In this document: positions 1 through 8,483 of the stretch, piece by piece
How positions within the stretch are numbered: position 1 is the first letter of the stretch
How the letters are laid out: every line of letters starts with the position of its first letter
Notes under the pieces: model-generated
What the model was told of the DNA's origin: nothing
Seen by the model: the letters and a program-made list of their open reading frames with translations, nothing else
The model's database searches: none
NCBI GenBank assembly: GCA_016707485.1
Contig: JADJHN010000001.1
Location: 744,001-808,000, forward strand
Length of the DNA stretch: 64,000 nt
Direction of reading: 5' to 3'
Source: Lysobacterales bacterium
GTDB taxonomy: Bacteria; Pseudomonadota; Gammaproteobacteria; Xanthomonadales; Rhodanobacteraceae
Position numbers and translations under genes: made by a program

Positions 1-615
1 GTTGTGCGCGGTGCGCGAGTTGCCGATGTCGTCTCGGTATGGAATCCAGACTCCGGTGCTTTCCGGAAAAGCAAAATCCGCCGCCATCACGGCAACCACC
101 GAATAGCGTTCGCCATCGACGATGACGCGTTGGCCGAGCACATCGGCACGACCCTGGAACAGCGATTGCCACAACGACTGGCTGATCACCGCAAACGGCT
201 CGCGGTCGTCGCGCGTGTAGGCGCGCCCAAGCATCGGCGTGCTGGCGAGCACCTGGAAGAATCCGCCCACGGTCGAGGCAATGACGCCGCGTACCGTCTG
301 CTCGCCCGCCTGCACGGTGCCGGAGCCGTAGCCGTAACCCGCCATCGCCTCGAACTCGTCGATGCCGGCGGCGAGATCGCTGTAGTTCGGCCCGGCCACG
401 TTCATCGCATGGCCTTCATTGGACAATTCGCGGATCTGCACGAGGCGATCGGCATCCGGATACGGCAAGCTGCGCAACATCACCGCATCGATCACGCAAT
501 AAATCGCGATCGCCGCAGCCAGTCCGACCGCCAGCGAAGCAGCGGCAAACAAGGTCAGGCCGAAGCGCGAACGCAGGCTGCGCAAGGCGAAGCGCAAATC
601 AGTGGCGATGTTCAT
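1..615 (-). CDS. FtsX-fold ABC transporter permease, N-terminal part (cut by window edge)
   Basis: The minus-strand frame opens with ATG at 615 and runs without a stop to base 1, so only the first 205 codons are present. The N-terminus (MNIATDLRFALRSLRS) leads into one hydrophobic helix at about residues 20-45 and then the periplasmic MacB_PCD-type domain, with the usual 'LRSLPYPDADRLVQI' stretch. It is the third permease of the operon, 29 bases after the previous one. The family is MacB/ADOP-like permeases that work with an ATPase and a periplasmic adaptor. The substrate cannot be told. The membrane-rich C-terminus lies outside the window. Confidence 0.85.
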   Translation of the reverse strand, partial: MNIATDLRFALRSLRSRFGLTLFAAASLAVGLAAAIAIYCVIDAVMLRSLPYPDADRLVQIRELSNEGHAMNVAGPNYSDLAAGIDEFEAMAGYGYGSGTVQAGEQTVRGVIASTVGGFFQVLASTPMLGRAYTRDDREPFAVISQSLWQSLFQGRADVLGQRVIVDGERYSVVAVMAADFAFPESTGVWIPYRDDIGNSRTAHN

Positions 616-644
616 GGGCGCTCCCGAAGCGATGGGGAAAACGG

Positions 645-3056
645 TCATTCATGGCGCAGCGCCACCAGCGGATCGACGCGCAATGCACGGCGCGCCGGAA
701 CGAGGATCGCGATCAGCGCAGCCAGCATGAGGATGCCGATCACCGCGCCGTAGACGGCGGGATTGTCGGCGTCGAAACCATTCAGACTGCTGACCAGGGC
801 GCGCGCAAACAGCCACGCCATCGTCAGGCCGAGCAGCAGGCCAAGACCGATCTGCCACGCGCCGCGACCAAGCAGGCTGCGCAACACGTTTGCAGCGGGT
901 GCACCGAGCGCACGGCGCACACCGATCTCGCGGGTGCGCTGGCGCACGTTGAAGGCGATCACCCCATATACGCCGGCACCGGCAAGGAACAACGAGATCC
1001 CGCCGAAGACGAGGAACAGCCGGGCGAGGACGAACTCACCGAAGGTTCCCTCACGGATGACCTGATCGTAGCTGCGCACCCAGTAGGCCGGCGTATCCGG
1101 CTCGACCTCGCGCAGGATCTCGTTGAAGCGCGGCGCGAACGCGAGCGGATCGCCCTGCGTACGGATGGCGAGGCTGACGAAGCGCGCGGGATCCTGGCGC
1201 AGCGGTCGCAGCATGGCCGGTCGCACCGCATCGTCGAGATCGTCGAGCTGGACTCTTCGGATCACCCCGACAATCGTCACCAGTGCAGCATCGGCATTGT
1301 CCGGATCGATGCGGAAGCGTCGACCGAGCACGGATTCACCGCCGCCGAGCTTGTCCGCAAACGTTCGATCGACGAGCGCGACCGCGGGTGAATCGGTGTC
1401 ATCGGAGCTGTTGAAGAATCGACCTTCTTCAAGCCCGAGTTCGTAGGTCGATGCAAAGTGATCGTCGATGCGCCCGAAATAGACGACGGTCTGCGCATCA
1501 TCGGGGCCTGCGCCATCGCGCAGCACGCGCCGACTTTCGGCGATCAAACCCGGCAAGGTCGTGCCGATCCCGGCATCGATCACGCCGGGTTCGGCGCGCA
1601 GTGCCTGCTCAAGCCGATCGAATACCGCAAGCTGTGCCTCGGCAGACGGAAACTTGACCTCGGGCACGCCGATCCGCGCGGTCAGCAGGTTGTCGGTGCG
1701 AATGCCGAAATCGCTGCTCTCGAACTGGTCGATGCCCCGCACCATGACCCCGGCGGCAACCAGCAGCACGCAGGAAATCGCCACTTCGCCAATGACCAGT
1801 CCGCGACTGATCCGCGCAAATGCGCCACCCGCCACGGCGCGGCTGTCGTCGCGCAAGGTTGCGTTGACCTGGCTGCCGGCCCGCAGCGCCGGCAGGATTC
1901 CGCTGATCACTCCGGTCAGCAGCGCGGCCAGCACGGTGTAGCCGATCAGCGCCGCATCGAGGTTGAAATGCATCCAGTGCGGCGGGCCTTCCTCGCTGTT
2001 GCGAAAAGTCTGGTCGACCCAGCGCGCTGCCGCCCAACCGACCGGCAGGGCGATTGCTGCGGCGACCGCGGCCAGCACGAGACTCTGGCCAAGCAGATGC
2101 CCCGCAAGCCGCGCTCGACTCGCGCCAAGCGCGGCGCGCACGGCGAGTTCCTGGCGTCGGGCCAGCGTCCGGCTCAACATCAGGTTGGCCGCGTTTGCAC
2201 AGGCGACCAGCAGAACCAGCAGCACCGCCACCAGCATCACGTTGAAAATTGCGCGCGTATTGCGATCGACGATGAGATAGCTCAAGGGCTCGACACCAAC
2301 GCCGAGCATTTCGAAATAACGCGGGGATTCGGCCTTTGCATCGGCATGCCAGTTGTCCAGTGCGGCGCGCAGCGCGGACATGCCGGCCGCGGCGCGCAGT
2401 CGTGCGATCACCACCCAATCGCCACCCTCGTCGCGCGTCGTGCCCGGCTTGAGTGGCGCCGGCGTCCACAACATCTCTTTTTGCGGATAGCTGAAATCCG
2501 CCGGCATCACGCCGATCACACTGGCACTGCCCGCATTCATGCGCAGGACGCGACCGATGATCGCCGGATCCGCGTTGTAGCGCTGGCGCCATACCGCATC
2601 GGAAAGGATCACCGTCGCTGGCGCGCCGGGCACGGCATCCTCGGCTGTGAACGTGCGCCCGAGCTGTGCCGGCACGCCGATCACGCGCAACAGGTTGCTG
2701 GTGATCAAGGCGCCCGCATACCGTTCGGCACGTCCTTCATCGCTGAGGTTGATGGTCTGCTGCTGATAGGCAGCGACATCGACGACGGCATCGAGTTGCC
2801 GTTGCCAATCGATCAGGTCATGCGTGCTGACCGCACTCAAGCGATCCGGCCGATCGGCTTTCTGCAATCCGATATGCAGCAACTGTTCGGGCGCAGCAAA
2901 CGGCAACGGCCGAATGACCAGTCCGTAGACCAGCACGGCCATGAACAACACGCAGGCCAGCCCCGAGGCGAGCACGGCGATCACCAGCGCGGAAAAGCCC
3001 GGCTTCGCCAACAGGCCGCGTGCGGCCTGCTTCAATTCATGGGTTATAGCGCGCAT
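645..3056 (-). CDS. FtsX-fold (MacB/ADOP-type) ABC transporter permease
   Basis: The 803-aa protein starts at ATG 3056, preceded by a GGAGAA ribosome site; the same frame stays open upstream but that part overlaps the preceding permease and is a shadow. One N-terminal helix (about 20-45) is followed by a large MacB_PCD periplasmic domain, a cluster of three helices around 280-420 (with 'AVRAALGASRARL'), a second periplasmic domain, and a C-terminal FtsX domain with 'REIGVRRALGAPAANV'. This is the two-unit layout of about 800 aa typical of ADOP-like permeases. It lies between two other permeases and downstream of the ATPase and adaptor genes, so it probably belongs to one export system. Confidence 0.9.
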   Translation of the reverse strand: MRAITHELKQAARGLLAKPGFSALVIAVLASGLACVLFMAVLVYGLVIRPLPFAAPEQLLHIGLQKADRPDRLSAVSTHDLIDWQRQLDAVVDVAAYQQQTINLSDEGRAERYAGALITSNLLRVIGVPAQLGRTFTAEDAVPGAPATVILSDAVWRQRYNADPAIIGRVLRMNAGSASVIGVMPADFSYPQKEMLWTPAPLKPGTTRDEGGDWVVIARLRAAAGMSALRAALDNWHADAKAESPRYFEMLGVGVEPLSYLIVDRNTRAIFNVMLVAVLLVLLVACANAANLMLSRTLARRQELAVRAALGASRARLAGHLLGQSLVLAAVAAAIALPVGWAAARWVDQTFRNSEEGPPHWMHFNLDAALIGYTVLAALLTGVISGILPALRAGSQVNATLRDDSRAVAGGAFARISRGLVIGEVAISCVLLVAAGVMVRGIDQFESSDFGIRTDNLLTARIGVPEVKFPSAEAQLAVFDRLEQALRAEPGVIDAGIGTTLPGLIAESRRVLRDGAGPDDAQTVVYFGRIDDHFASTYELGLEEGRFFNSSDDTDSPAVALVDRTFADKLGGGESVLGRRFRIDPDNADAALVTIVGVIRRVQLDDLDDAVRPAMLRPLRQDPARFVSLAIRTQGDPLAFAPRFNEILREVEPDTPAYWVRSYDQVIREGTFGEFVLARLFLVFGGISLFLAGAGVYGVIAFNVRQRTREIGVRRALGAPAANVLRSLLGRGAWQIGLGLLLGLTMAWLFARALVSSLNGFDADNPAVYGAVIGILMLAALIAILVPARRALRVDPLVALRHE

Positions 3057-3118
3057 GTGCCCGTTCTCCGGAAAATGGTGCCAACCACTGTTCAAGCCGG
3101 CATCGGCCGACGCTCCAG

Positions 3119-5509
3119 TCACGCATCGCGCAATGCCTGTATCGGTTGCACGCGTGCCGCGCTGAGTGCGGGAACGAGCGCCGCCGCCAGTGCCGCAAGC
3201 ACCATGGCGGTGCTCGCGAGGGCCAATGCGATCGACGGCAAGCCTTCTCCGACTCCGAGCGCGCGCAGGTCGACAAACTGCATGAGGGCCACGACCGCGG
3301 CCCCGCCGACGGCGATCCCGGCAAGACTCGCTGCCAGGCTCTCTCGCATCACGCTCCACGCCAGCGCGCGCGGGAGCGCACCGATCGCGAGTCGCAAGCC
3401 AAACTCGCCGGTGCGTCGACGTTGCTGCAATGACGCGACCGCGTACACGCCGAGCACGGCGAGAAGCAGCGCAACGGCAGCAAACGCACCGACCGTGCGG
3501 GCGAAGAAGCGTGCCGGGCGCAGCTCGCTGTCCAGTTCGCCGACCAGCGCGTACTGGCGCGTGATCGCCTGGCGCGGATCGATGGCGTGCAACACGGCTG
3601 CCATCTGCCCGGCGACGCCGTCCGCGCCCGTGCTGCGCACGAGGAAACTCATCGCGTTTCGCGGATGCTGGGCGAAGGGGACCAACACCTCGGGCGAAGG
3701 TGCCGCGCGCAGTCCGTCGCTGCGAATATCCTCGACGACGCCGACCACGCGGCAGGCAACGCGCGCGTCGCCACCGATCGGCAGGCTGATCAACTGCCCG
3801 ATCGGCGATGTTGCACCGAATGCGCGCCGCGCCGCCGTGCGATTGACGATCGCGACCGGCTCGGAACCGCGGCGGTCGCCCGGGCCGAAGTCGCGTCCTG
3901 ACAGCAGAGGCATTCCGAGGAGGGCCCGGTAACCCTCCGAAACCCGACGCAACCCGGCTTGTACCGGCTCGCTCCCGCCTTGTCCCGCCACTTCGATGTC
4001 GACGCTGGCGCTGCCGATGCCCGACAGCGGCGGCGCGCTGGTCAGTGCGGCGTCGCGCACGCCTGGTATTGCACGCAGGCGCTCGAGCATCTGCGCGGTG
4101 AACGGCAGGAATGCCTCCGTCCCGCCGCGAAAGAACTGCAACACCTCGACGCGCTCGGCGTGGAAGCCGGGGTCGATATGCTGCAAACGCCACAGGCCGC
4201 TCGCCAGAGACAGCGCGGCGACCAGGCTCACGGTCGACAAGCCCATCGCAATGGCCGGCAACACGCCACGCGGGGCCCGACTGCCAATCAGGCCCCGGCC
4301 GCCAGCACGGATCGCCTCGACCGGTTCGGCATGTATGCGCAGTGCGCCGGCGAGTGCGGCGACGATCGGCGCCAGAGCGCCGAGCAGCACGGCGAAACCG
4401 AGCATGCTCCAGTCGATGACGATCCCGTCCACGCGCGGAATGCTGTCACGTGCAAGTTCGCGCAAGCCCTCGATGCCGGCGATCGCGCACAGCACGCCGA
4501 GTGCTGAGGCGACAGATCCGAGCAGGATCAACTCGAGCAGCAGACCACCCCAGACCCGCTGGCGGCTCGCGCCGATCGCCTGCATGACAGCCTGCTCATG
4601 GCGCCGGGAAGTCTGCCGGGCGGCGAGCAGGATCGCGACATTCGCCGCGGCGATCAGCAGCACGAGTACGGCCAACGCGAAGGCACCCCACAGCGCAGTG
4701 CGCGCATCGCCGACCAGCACATCGAGCAGCGGACGCGCGCGCGCGCTCCAGTCGTTCTGCCCGGCCTCGCCCTGCTCTCTCAAGGACGCGAATCGGGATG
4801 CCAATGCGGCGTCGGCCTGTTCGATCGTGACGCCTTCCTGCAGGCGACCAAGCATGAACAAGGCCCGGTGCCGGCGTTGGACCGTGTCATGGGGCAGCAG
4901 GCGCTTCGACAACGGACGCCACAAGCCCGCATCGCCCGCGAACACATCCATTTGCGGCGGCATCACGCCGATGACTTCGAGCGGCGCTTCGTCGACGAGA
5001 TCAAGCCGGCGGCCGATGACGCCGGGATCGCCACCGAAATTGCGCTGCCATTCGGCATGTGAAAGAACGGCGAACGGACGGTCCTGCGCGATGTCGTCCT
5101 TGCCGAGCGTGCGCCCGAGCAATGGCTCGAGGGCCAATGTTTCGAAGTAGCCTTCGCCGACCATGTGCGTCGTGATCTCGCGCGCGCGATCGCCGTCGAA
5201 CAGCGTGACGCCGCTCCACCAGTAGAACGCGAGGGTGGCAAAGCCCGGCGTTCCCGCAGCCAGGCGTTCCGCCTCGACGGTGTTCAACTGCGCATCGGCG
5301 ATGCCCTGTGCCGGATCCTGCGCCTGCACGAGCACGATGCGCTCGCTGTTCGCGAATGGAAGTCCGCGCAGCAGCACGCCGTCCAGCGTGCAGTACATCG
5401 CGACGCTGCATGCGATGCCAAGCGCGAGCATCGCAATCGAGGCGATCGAGAAACCCGGCGCGTTCACCAGGCGACGCCAGGCAAGGGAAAGTTCGTTGGC
5501 TGCATTCAT
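3119..5509 (-). CDS. FtsX-fold (MacB/ADOP-type) ABC transporter permease
   Basis: This 796-aa permease (ATG at 5509) has the same two-unit layout as its neighbour: N-terminal helix at about 18-42, periplasmic domain, helix group around 270-410, second periplasmic domain, and C-terminal FtsX domain ending 'SAARVQPIQALRDA'. The two are clearly paralogous but differ over most of their length, so this is not a recent duplication. The gene begins 29 bases after the ATPase stop, and its own stop is 62 bases before the next permease. Established family role: conformational coupling of cytoplasmic ATP hydrolysis to export of peptides, drugs or lipoproteins across the envelope. Substrate unknown. Confidence 0.9.
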   Translation of the reverse strand: MNAANELSLAWRRLVNAPGFSIASIAMLALGIACSVAMYCTLDGVLLRGLPFANSERIVLVQAQDPAQGIADAQLNTVEAERLAAGTPGFATLAFYWWSGVTLFDGDRAREITTHMVGEGYFETLALEPLLGRTLGKDDIAQDRPFAVLSHAEWQRNFGGDPGVIGRRLDLVDEAPLEVIGVMPPQMDVFAGDAGLWRPLSKRLLPHDTVQRRHRALFMLGRLQEGVTIEQADAALASRFASLREQGEAGQNDWSARARPLLDVLVGDARTALWGAFALAVLVLLIAAANVAILLAARQTSRRHEQAVMQAIGASRQRVWGGLLLELILLGSVASALGVLCAIAGIEGLRELARDSIPRVDGIVIDWSMLGFAVLLGALAPIVAALAGALRIHAEPVEAIRAGGRGLIGSRAPRGVLPAIAMGLSTVSLVAALSLASGLWRLQHIDPGFHAERVEVLQFFRGGTEAFLPFTAQMLERLRAIPGVRDAALTSAPPLSGIGSASVDIEVAGQGGSEPVQAGLRRVSEGYRALLGMPLLSGRDFGPGDRRGSEPVAIVNRTAARRAFGATSPIGQLISLPIGGDARVACRVVGVVEDIRSDGLRAAPSPEVLVPFAQHPRNAMSFLVRSTGADGVAGQMAAVLHAIDPRQAITRQYALVGELDSELRPARFFARTVGAFAAVALLLAVLGVYAVASLQQRRRTGEFGLRLAIGALPRALAWSVMRESLAASLAGIAVGGAAVVALMQFVDLRALGVGEGLPSIALALASTAMVLAALAAALVPALSAARVQPIQALRDA

Positions 5510-5538
5510 CGAGGCGGCACTCGTTCTGCGTGGACCGT

Positions 5539-6309
5539 TCAGGTGCGCAAGTCGACTGCCGGGCCGGACGGCCGGCGCATCAGGCGCTGGTCTTCCTCGT
5601 GGCGCAGCCGGTGCATGGTTTCTTCATCGACCACGCGGCCGTCGAACATGAAGATCTTGCGCTGGGCGAAATCGGCATAGCGCGGATCGTGGGTGACCAT
5701 GCAGATGGTCGAGCCGGCCTTGTGCAACTCGTCGAGCAAGGCCATGACCGCTTCGCCGTTCTTCGAATCGAGGTTGCCGGTGGGCTCGTCGGCGAGCAGG
5801 ATCGACGGTGCACCGACCAGGGCGCGGGCGACCGCAACGCGCTGTTGCTGGCCGCCCGAAAGTTGCGCCGGATAGTGCTTGACCCGGTGCGCCATGCCGA
5901 CGCGCTCGAGGGCGGAAACGGCGCGCTCGCGGCGCTCGGCCCTGGATACGCCATCGCGATAGGTCAGGGGCAGTTCGACGTTCTCGAACACGCTGAGGTC
6001 GCCGATCAGGTTGAAGGCCTGGAAGACGAAGCCGATTTCCTGGTTGCGCATTGCCGCGCGTTCGCTCGCGCCGATGTCGGCAACTTCGCGACCGTTCAAC
6101 GTGTAGCGACCCTCGGTCGGCGTATCGAGCAGGCCGAGGATCGCCAACAGGGTCGACTTGCCGCAACCGGAAGGCCCGGTAATCGACACGTATTCGCCCT
6201 TGGCAATGTCGATATGCACACCCGCCAGCGCATGCGTCTCGACCTCGTCGGTGAGGAATACTTTCTGGATGTTGTCGAGATGGATCAGGGTGTTGTTGCC
6301 GGCATTCAT
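5539..6309 (-). CDS. MacB/LolD-type ABC transporter ATPase
   Basis: A 256-aa cytoplasmic nucleotide-binding subunit. Visible motifs are Walker A (GPSGCGKST), Q-loop, ABC signature (LSGGQQQRVAVARAL), Walker B (ILLADEPTGNLDS) and the H-loop (VTHDP). I chose ATG 6309, giving MNAGNNTLIHLDNIQKVF, over the 284-aa frame starting at 6393, because the domain begins right after it and the extra 28 residues have no family counterpart. It follows the HlyD gene by 80 bases and precedes the permeases, so it very likely energises all of them. A C-terminal tail of about 30 residues after the usual end is charged and unremarkable. Confidence 0.93.
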   Translation of the reverse strand: MNAGNNTLIHLDNIQKVFLTDEVETHALAGVHIDIAKGEYVSITGPSGCGKSTLLAILGLLDTPTEGRYTLNGREVADIGASERAAMRNQEIGFVFQAFNLIGDLSVFENVELPLTYRDGVSRAERRERAVSALERVGMAHRVKHYPAQLSGGQQQRVAVARALVGAPSILLADEPTGNLDSKNGEAVMALLDELHKAGSTICMVTHDPRYADFAQRKIFMFDGRVVDEETMHRLRHEEDQRLMRRPSGPAVDLRT

Positions 6310-6389
6310 GGGTTTCCATCCTGCAATTTCGGTGCGCGTGGTGAAAGCGTGTGCTGGGAGGTCGCTACCTGTCGAAGTGGTTTGGATTT

Positions 6390-7640
6390 TCAATTCAAGC
6401 GAATCCGGTCGCTTTGATCCCAGGCGCTGGTATCGGAAAGGATCACCCGATCGCCGGCGGCCAGACCCTTGCGGATCTCGATCAGATTGACCGAGCTGCG
6501 TCCGAGTTGCACCGGCACGCGTGCGGCAACGCCATCGACATCGACCTTGAACAATCGCACCTCCGAATCCGGTTGGCCGAACGCCGGGCGACCGACATAG
6601 AGCACATCGGCCAGCCGCTCGATCTCGATCGTGCCATCCACGGAGAGATCCGGTCGCGCCCCGGCGGGCAAGTCGCCTTCCAGCTCGACATCGACCTGCA
6701 CGCTGCCGTTCTGCACGGCGGGATCGACGCGCAGGACCTTGCCGGCGACGATGCCGTTGCGCGTATCGATGCGCGCCGGTTGTCCGATGACGATGTCTTT
6801 CGCCTGGGTTTCGGCAATGCGCAGCTCGGCCATCAGATCGCCCGGCCCAGCAACGCGGGCGAGATTGCTGCCGGCATCGACTTGCTGGCCCTCCTCGACC
6901 GGCACGCGCTGCAACACGCCGGAAATTCCGGCGCGCACCTTGAGGCCGTCGGCCTGGCGCTGGCGCAGATCGCGCGTATTCGCCAACTGGTCCAGACGCG
7001 CCTTTTCGGCGGCCAGTTGCGCGCTGATGTTGCGGCGGAATTCGTTGACGCGTTGCCGCTCGATATCGACGCGGTACTTGAGCTGCTCAAGCACCACCAG
7101 ACTCTTCTTGTACTGCACGGCGGGAATGATGCCTTTCTCGGCGACGCTTTTTTCCGACTCGGCCTGCATGCGTGCGGTTTCGTAGTCGGTCCTGGCCTGG
7201 GCCTCTGCGGCTTGCTGGTCGAGCAGGCGCGATTGCAGCTCGGTGCGCCTGGCGGCGAGATCCGATTGTGCGGCGGTGAACGCGGTCATCGCCGCAAGCA
7301 GCTGATCGTCGACCTCGGCATTGCTCAACTCGAGGATGACCGTGTCGGCATCGACGGCGGCACCGGGCTTGACCAGGATGCGCTCGACACGTGCCGAGGT
7401 TTCCGCGGCAATCCAGCGGATCTCCTTGGGCACCAGGGTTCCGGGTCCGCGCACCTCGCGCAGCAATTCGCCGCGCTTGACCGTATCGACCAGCACGCTG
7501 CTGCGCTCGACCGAGGGCATGGCCGGCCCCAGGGACATGATGCCTGCGCCGGTGGCGATGACGACGATGCCGAGCGCGGTACCCAGCACGATCTGGCGGC
7601 GGCGCTTGCGTTTCTTGAGTTCGGGGCGTGCGATATCCAT
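6390..7640 (-). CDS. HlyD/MacA-family periplasmic adaptor (membrane fusion protein)
   Basis: The 416-aa protein opens with a short, very basic cytoplasmic segment (KKRKRRRQ), one transmembrane helix at about 18-38, a barrel-sandwich half, a long alpha-helical hairpin (about 120-240, with many Ala, Gln and Glu), the second sandwich half (about 245-280) and a beta-barrel domain. This is the standard adaptor that links the inner-membrane permease to an outer-membrane channel; no TolC-like gene is in view. It is the first gene of the operon. ATG 7640 has no ribosome-binding site, and a sigma-54-like element ends just before it, so translation could be leaderless. A TTG 45 bases upstream is the other in-frame option. 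Confidence 0.9.
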   Translation of the reverse strand: MDIARPELKKRKRRRQIVLGTALGIVVIATGAGIMSLGPAMPSVERSSVLVDTVKRGELLREVRGPGTLVPKEIRWIAAETSARVERILVKPGAAVDADTVILELSNAEVDDQLLAAMTAFTAAQSDLAARRTELQSRLLDQQAAEAQARTDYETARMQAESEKSVAEKGIIPAVQYKKSLVVLEQLKYRVDIERQRVNEFRRNISAQLAAEKARLDQLANTRDLRQRQADGLKVRAGISGVLQRVPVEEGQQVDAGSNLARVAGPGDLMAELRIAETQAKDIVIGQPARIDTRNGIVAGKVLRVDPAVQNGSVQVDVELEGDLPAGARPDLSVDGTIEIERLADVLYVGRPAFGQPDSEVRLFKVDVDGVAARVPVQLGRSSVNLIEIRKGLAAGDRVILSDTSAWDQSDRIRLN

Positions 7641-7650
7641 GGGCAGATGG

Positions 7651-7666
7651 AGCAGGACTTGTGCCA
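7651..7666 (-). promoter_or_regulatory. sigma-54-like -24/-12 element in front of the export operon
   Basis: On the minus strand the bases read TGGCACAAGTCCTGCT. GG and GC are ten bases apart as sigma-54 requires, with TGGCAC perfect and CTGC in place of TTGC. The predicted start of transcription falls on or next to the adaptor's ATG at 7640, which would make the mRNA leaderless; this fits the missing ribosome site but is unusual. It may be chance. Confidence 0.3.
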
Positions 7667-7998
7667 ATGTCCGCGATAATTGCAACCATCTGATTCATAT
7701 GTATTTTCTGCTTCCAAATGCACGCGAGGGACGGGCATCGTGTTCGCTATCGAACAGTTCCCTTGCGGAATCGGTCAGCGCCAGCAACCGGCGAGCGCCC
7801 ATCACGCCCTCGACGTGCGCGCGACAGGGACAGCTGGCCCGCGGAATCCGCATTGCCAGGACACCCCGCGACGATGCCCGGCGTATCGCGTACGGCAAGC
7901 GTGGTGCATTTCACCCAAGGCCGGCAGACAAAAGTGTCAGCAATCGGCAAAAAACCTTCGGACTGATCGAGGAACAGCCGCGTCAGCCCCGCGCCGAA

Positions 7999-8014
7999 TG
8001 TGATGCAGCTCACA
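7999..8014. promoter_or_regulatory. CRP/Clp binding site
   Basis: TGTGATGCAGCTCACA matches the TGTGA-N6-TCACA consensus in every defined base. In Xanthomonas the CRP homologue Clp uses this consensus and is inhibited by cyclic di-GMP (known for the family; the regulator is not in this window). The site is 185 bases upstream of the 99-aa gene and about 360 bases upstream of the adaptor gene, so it could serve either. Confidence 0.7.
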
Positions 8015-8042
8015 TGACGCCGCCCTCATCCGGGGCGCGAAT

Positions 8043-8076
8043 GTGACCCCTGTCCCAAATCGGGGTTCAGGGTCAC
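8043..8076. promoter_or_regulatory. Inverted repeat, candidate activator site
   Basis: Arms GTGACCC (8043-8049) and GGGTCAC (8070-8076) are exact complements, and the pairing extends inward (CTG/CAG) past one bulged C. The centre is about 68 bases upstream of the start predicted from the sigma-54 element at 8102, so it could be an enhancer site for a bacterial enhancer-binding protein. As RNA it would also fold into a hairpin. Confidence 0.4.
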
Positions 8077-8101
8077 AGGGCCAACGCGAAATCAACGTTT
8101 C

Positions 8102-8117
8102 TGGCATGGCGCTTGCT
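8102..8117 (+). promoter_or_regulatory. sigma-54 promoter (-24/-12) for the 99-aa gene
   Basis: TGGCATGGCGCTTGCT differs from the consensus TGGCACG-N4-TTGCW by a single base (T for C at the sixth position), with exact GG-N10-GC spacing and a pyrimidine in front. Transcription would start near 8128, leaving a leader of about 56 bases with an AAAGGAG ribosome site. rpoN itself is present at the end of the window. Confidence 0.65.
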
Positions 8118-8183
8118 CCCACTTCCTTGCAAGCAACCAACCCCGCTGACAAGCAACAAACCCAAAAAAAGGAGATATTCATC

Positions 8184-8483
8184 ATGGGTGTCATGTTCAG
8201 TTTCGCACCGCATGCAATCGAAAAGTCGACATCCCCGGTCACGTGGGAGTCGCGCTACAGCGGTGCCTTGTCCGTGGCGAGGATGGATGGCGCTTCGGTC
8301 GCCGGCATTTCCGGGCCGTGGCCGGATGGCAGCTTTGCCCTGACCTGGTGGTCCACGCAGCGCTTCGCCGTGTTGCCGGTGCTCGAATTTCATACCTCGC
8401 TGCGGGCGGCCAAGGAACGCGTCGAGTCCATCGCCGAGCAGCTCGGCAGCATGACGTTCGAGGCCAGCAGCGCGCTCAATTGA
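8184..8483 (+). CDS. Small protein of unknown function (99 aa)
   Basis: I do not recognise this protein. ATG 8184 is preceded at an ideal distance by AAAGGAGATATTCATC, one of the strongest ribosome sites in the window, so it is probably highly translated; the frame open to 8043 upstream is not needed. There is no signal peptide or membrane helix. The middle is rich in Trp, Ser and Gly (ISGPWPDGSFALTWWSTQRF), and the C-terminal third is likely helical (AAKERVESIAEQL). It stands alone, with a sigma-54 promoter, a dyad and a CRP/Clp site upstream. A small regulated cytoplasmic protein is the most that can be said. Confidence 0.7.
   Translation: MGVMFSFAPHAIEKSTSPVTWESRYSGALSVARMDGASVAGISGPWPDGSFALTWWSTQRFAVLPVLEFHTSLRAAKERVESIAEQLGSMTFEASSALN

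Larger units (their letters stand above)
7667..8183. other. Gene-free divergent regulatory region
   Basis: About 520 bases between the minus-strand export operon and the plus-strand 99-aa gene. I see no credible coding frame in it. It holds a perfect CRP/Clp site, a dyad and a good sigma-54 element facing right (each listed separately). A run 'aatcggcaaaaaacc' near 7941 is not a convincing terminator. Confidence 0.6.

Noticed and set aside
1458..3932. 824-codon open frame on the plus strand
   Set aside because: Antisense across two permease genes; His/Gln/Arg-rich product typical of a mirror frame.
645..4193. Permease read as one 1182-aa protein
   Set aside because: The first 379 codons overlap the preceding permease out of frame and are Arg-rich; ATG 3056 with GGAGAA begins a normal FtsX-type N-terminus.
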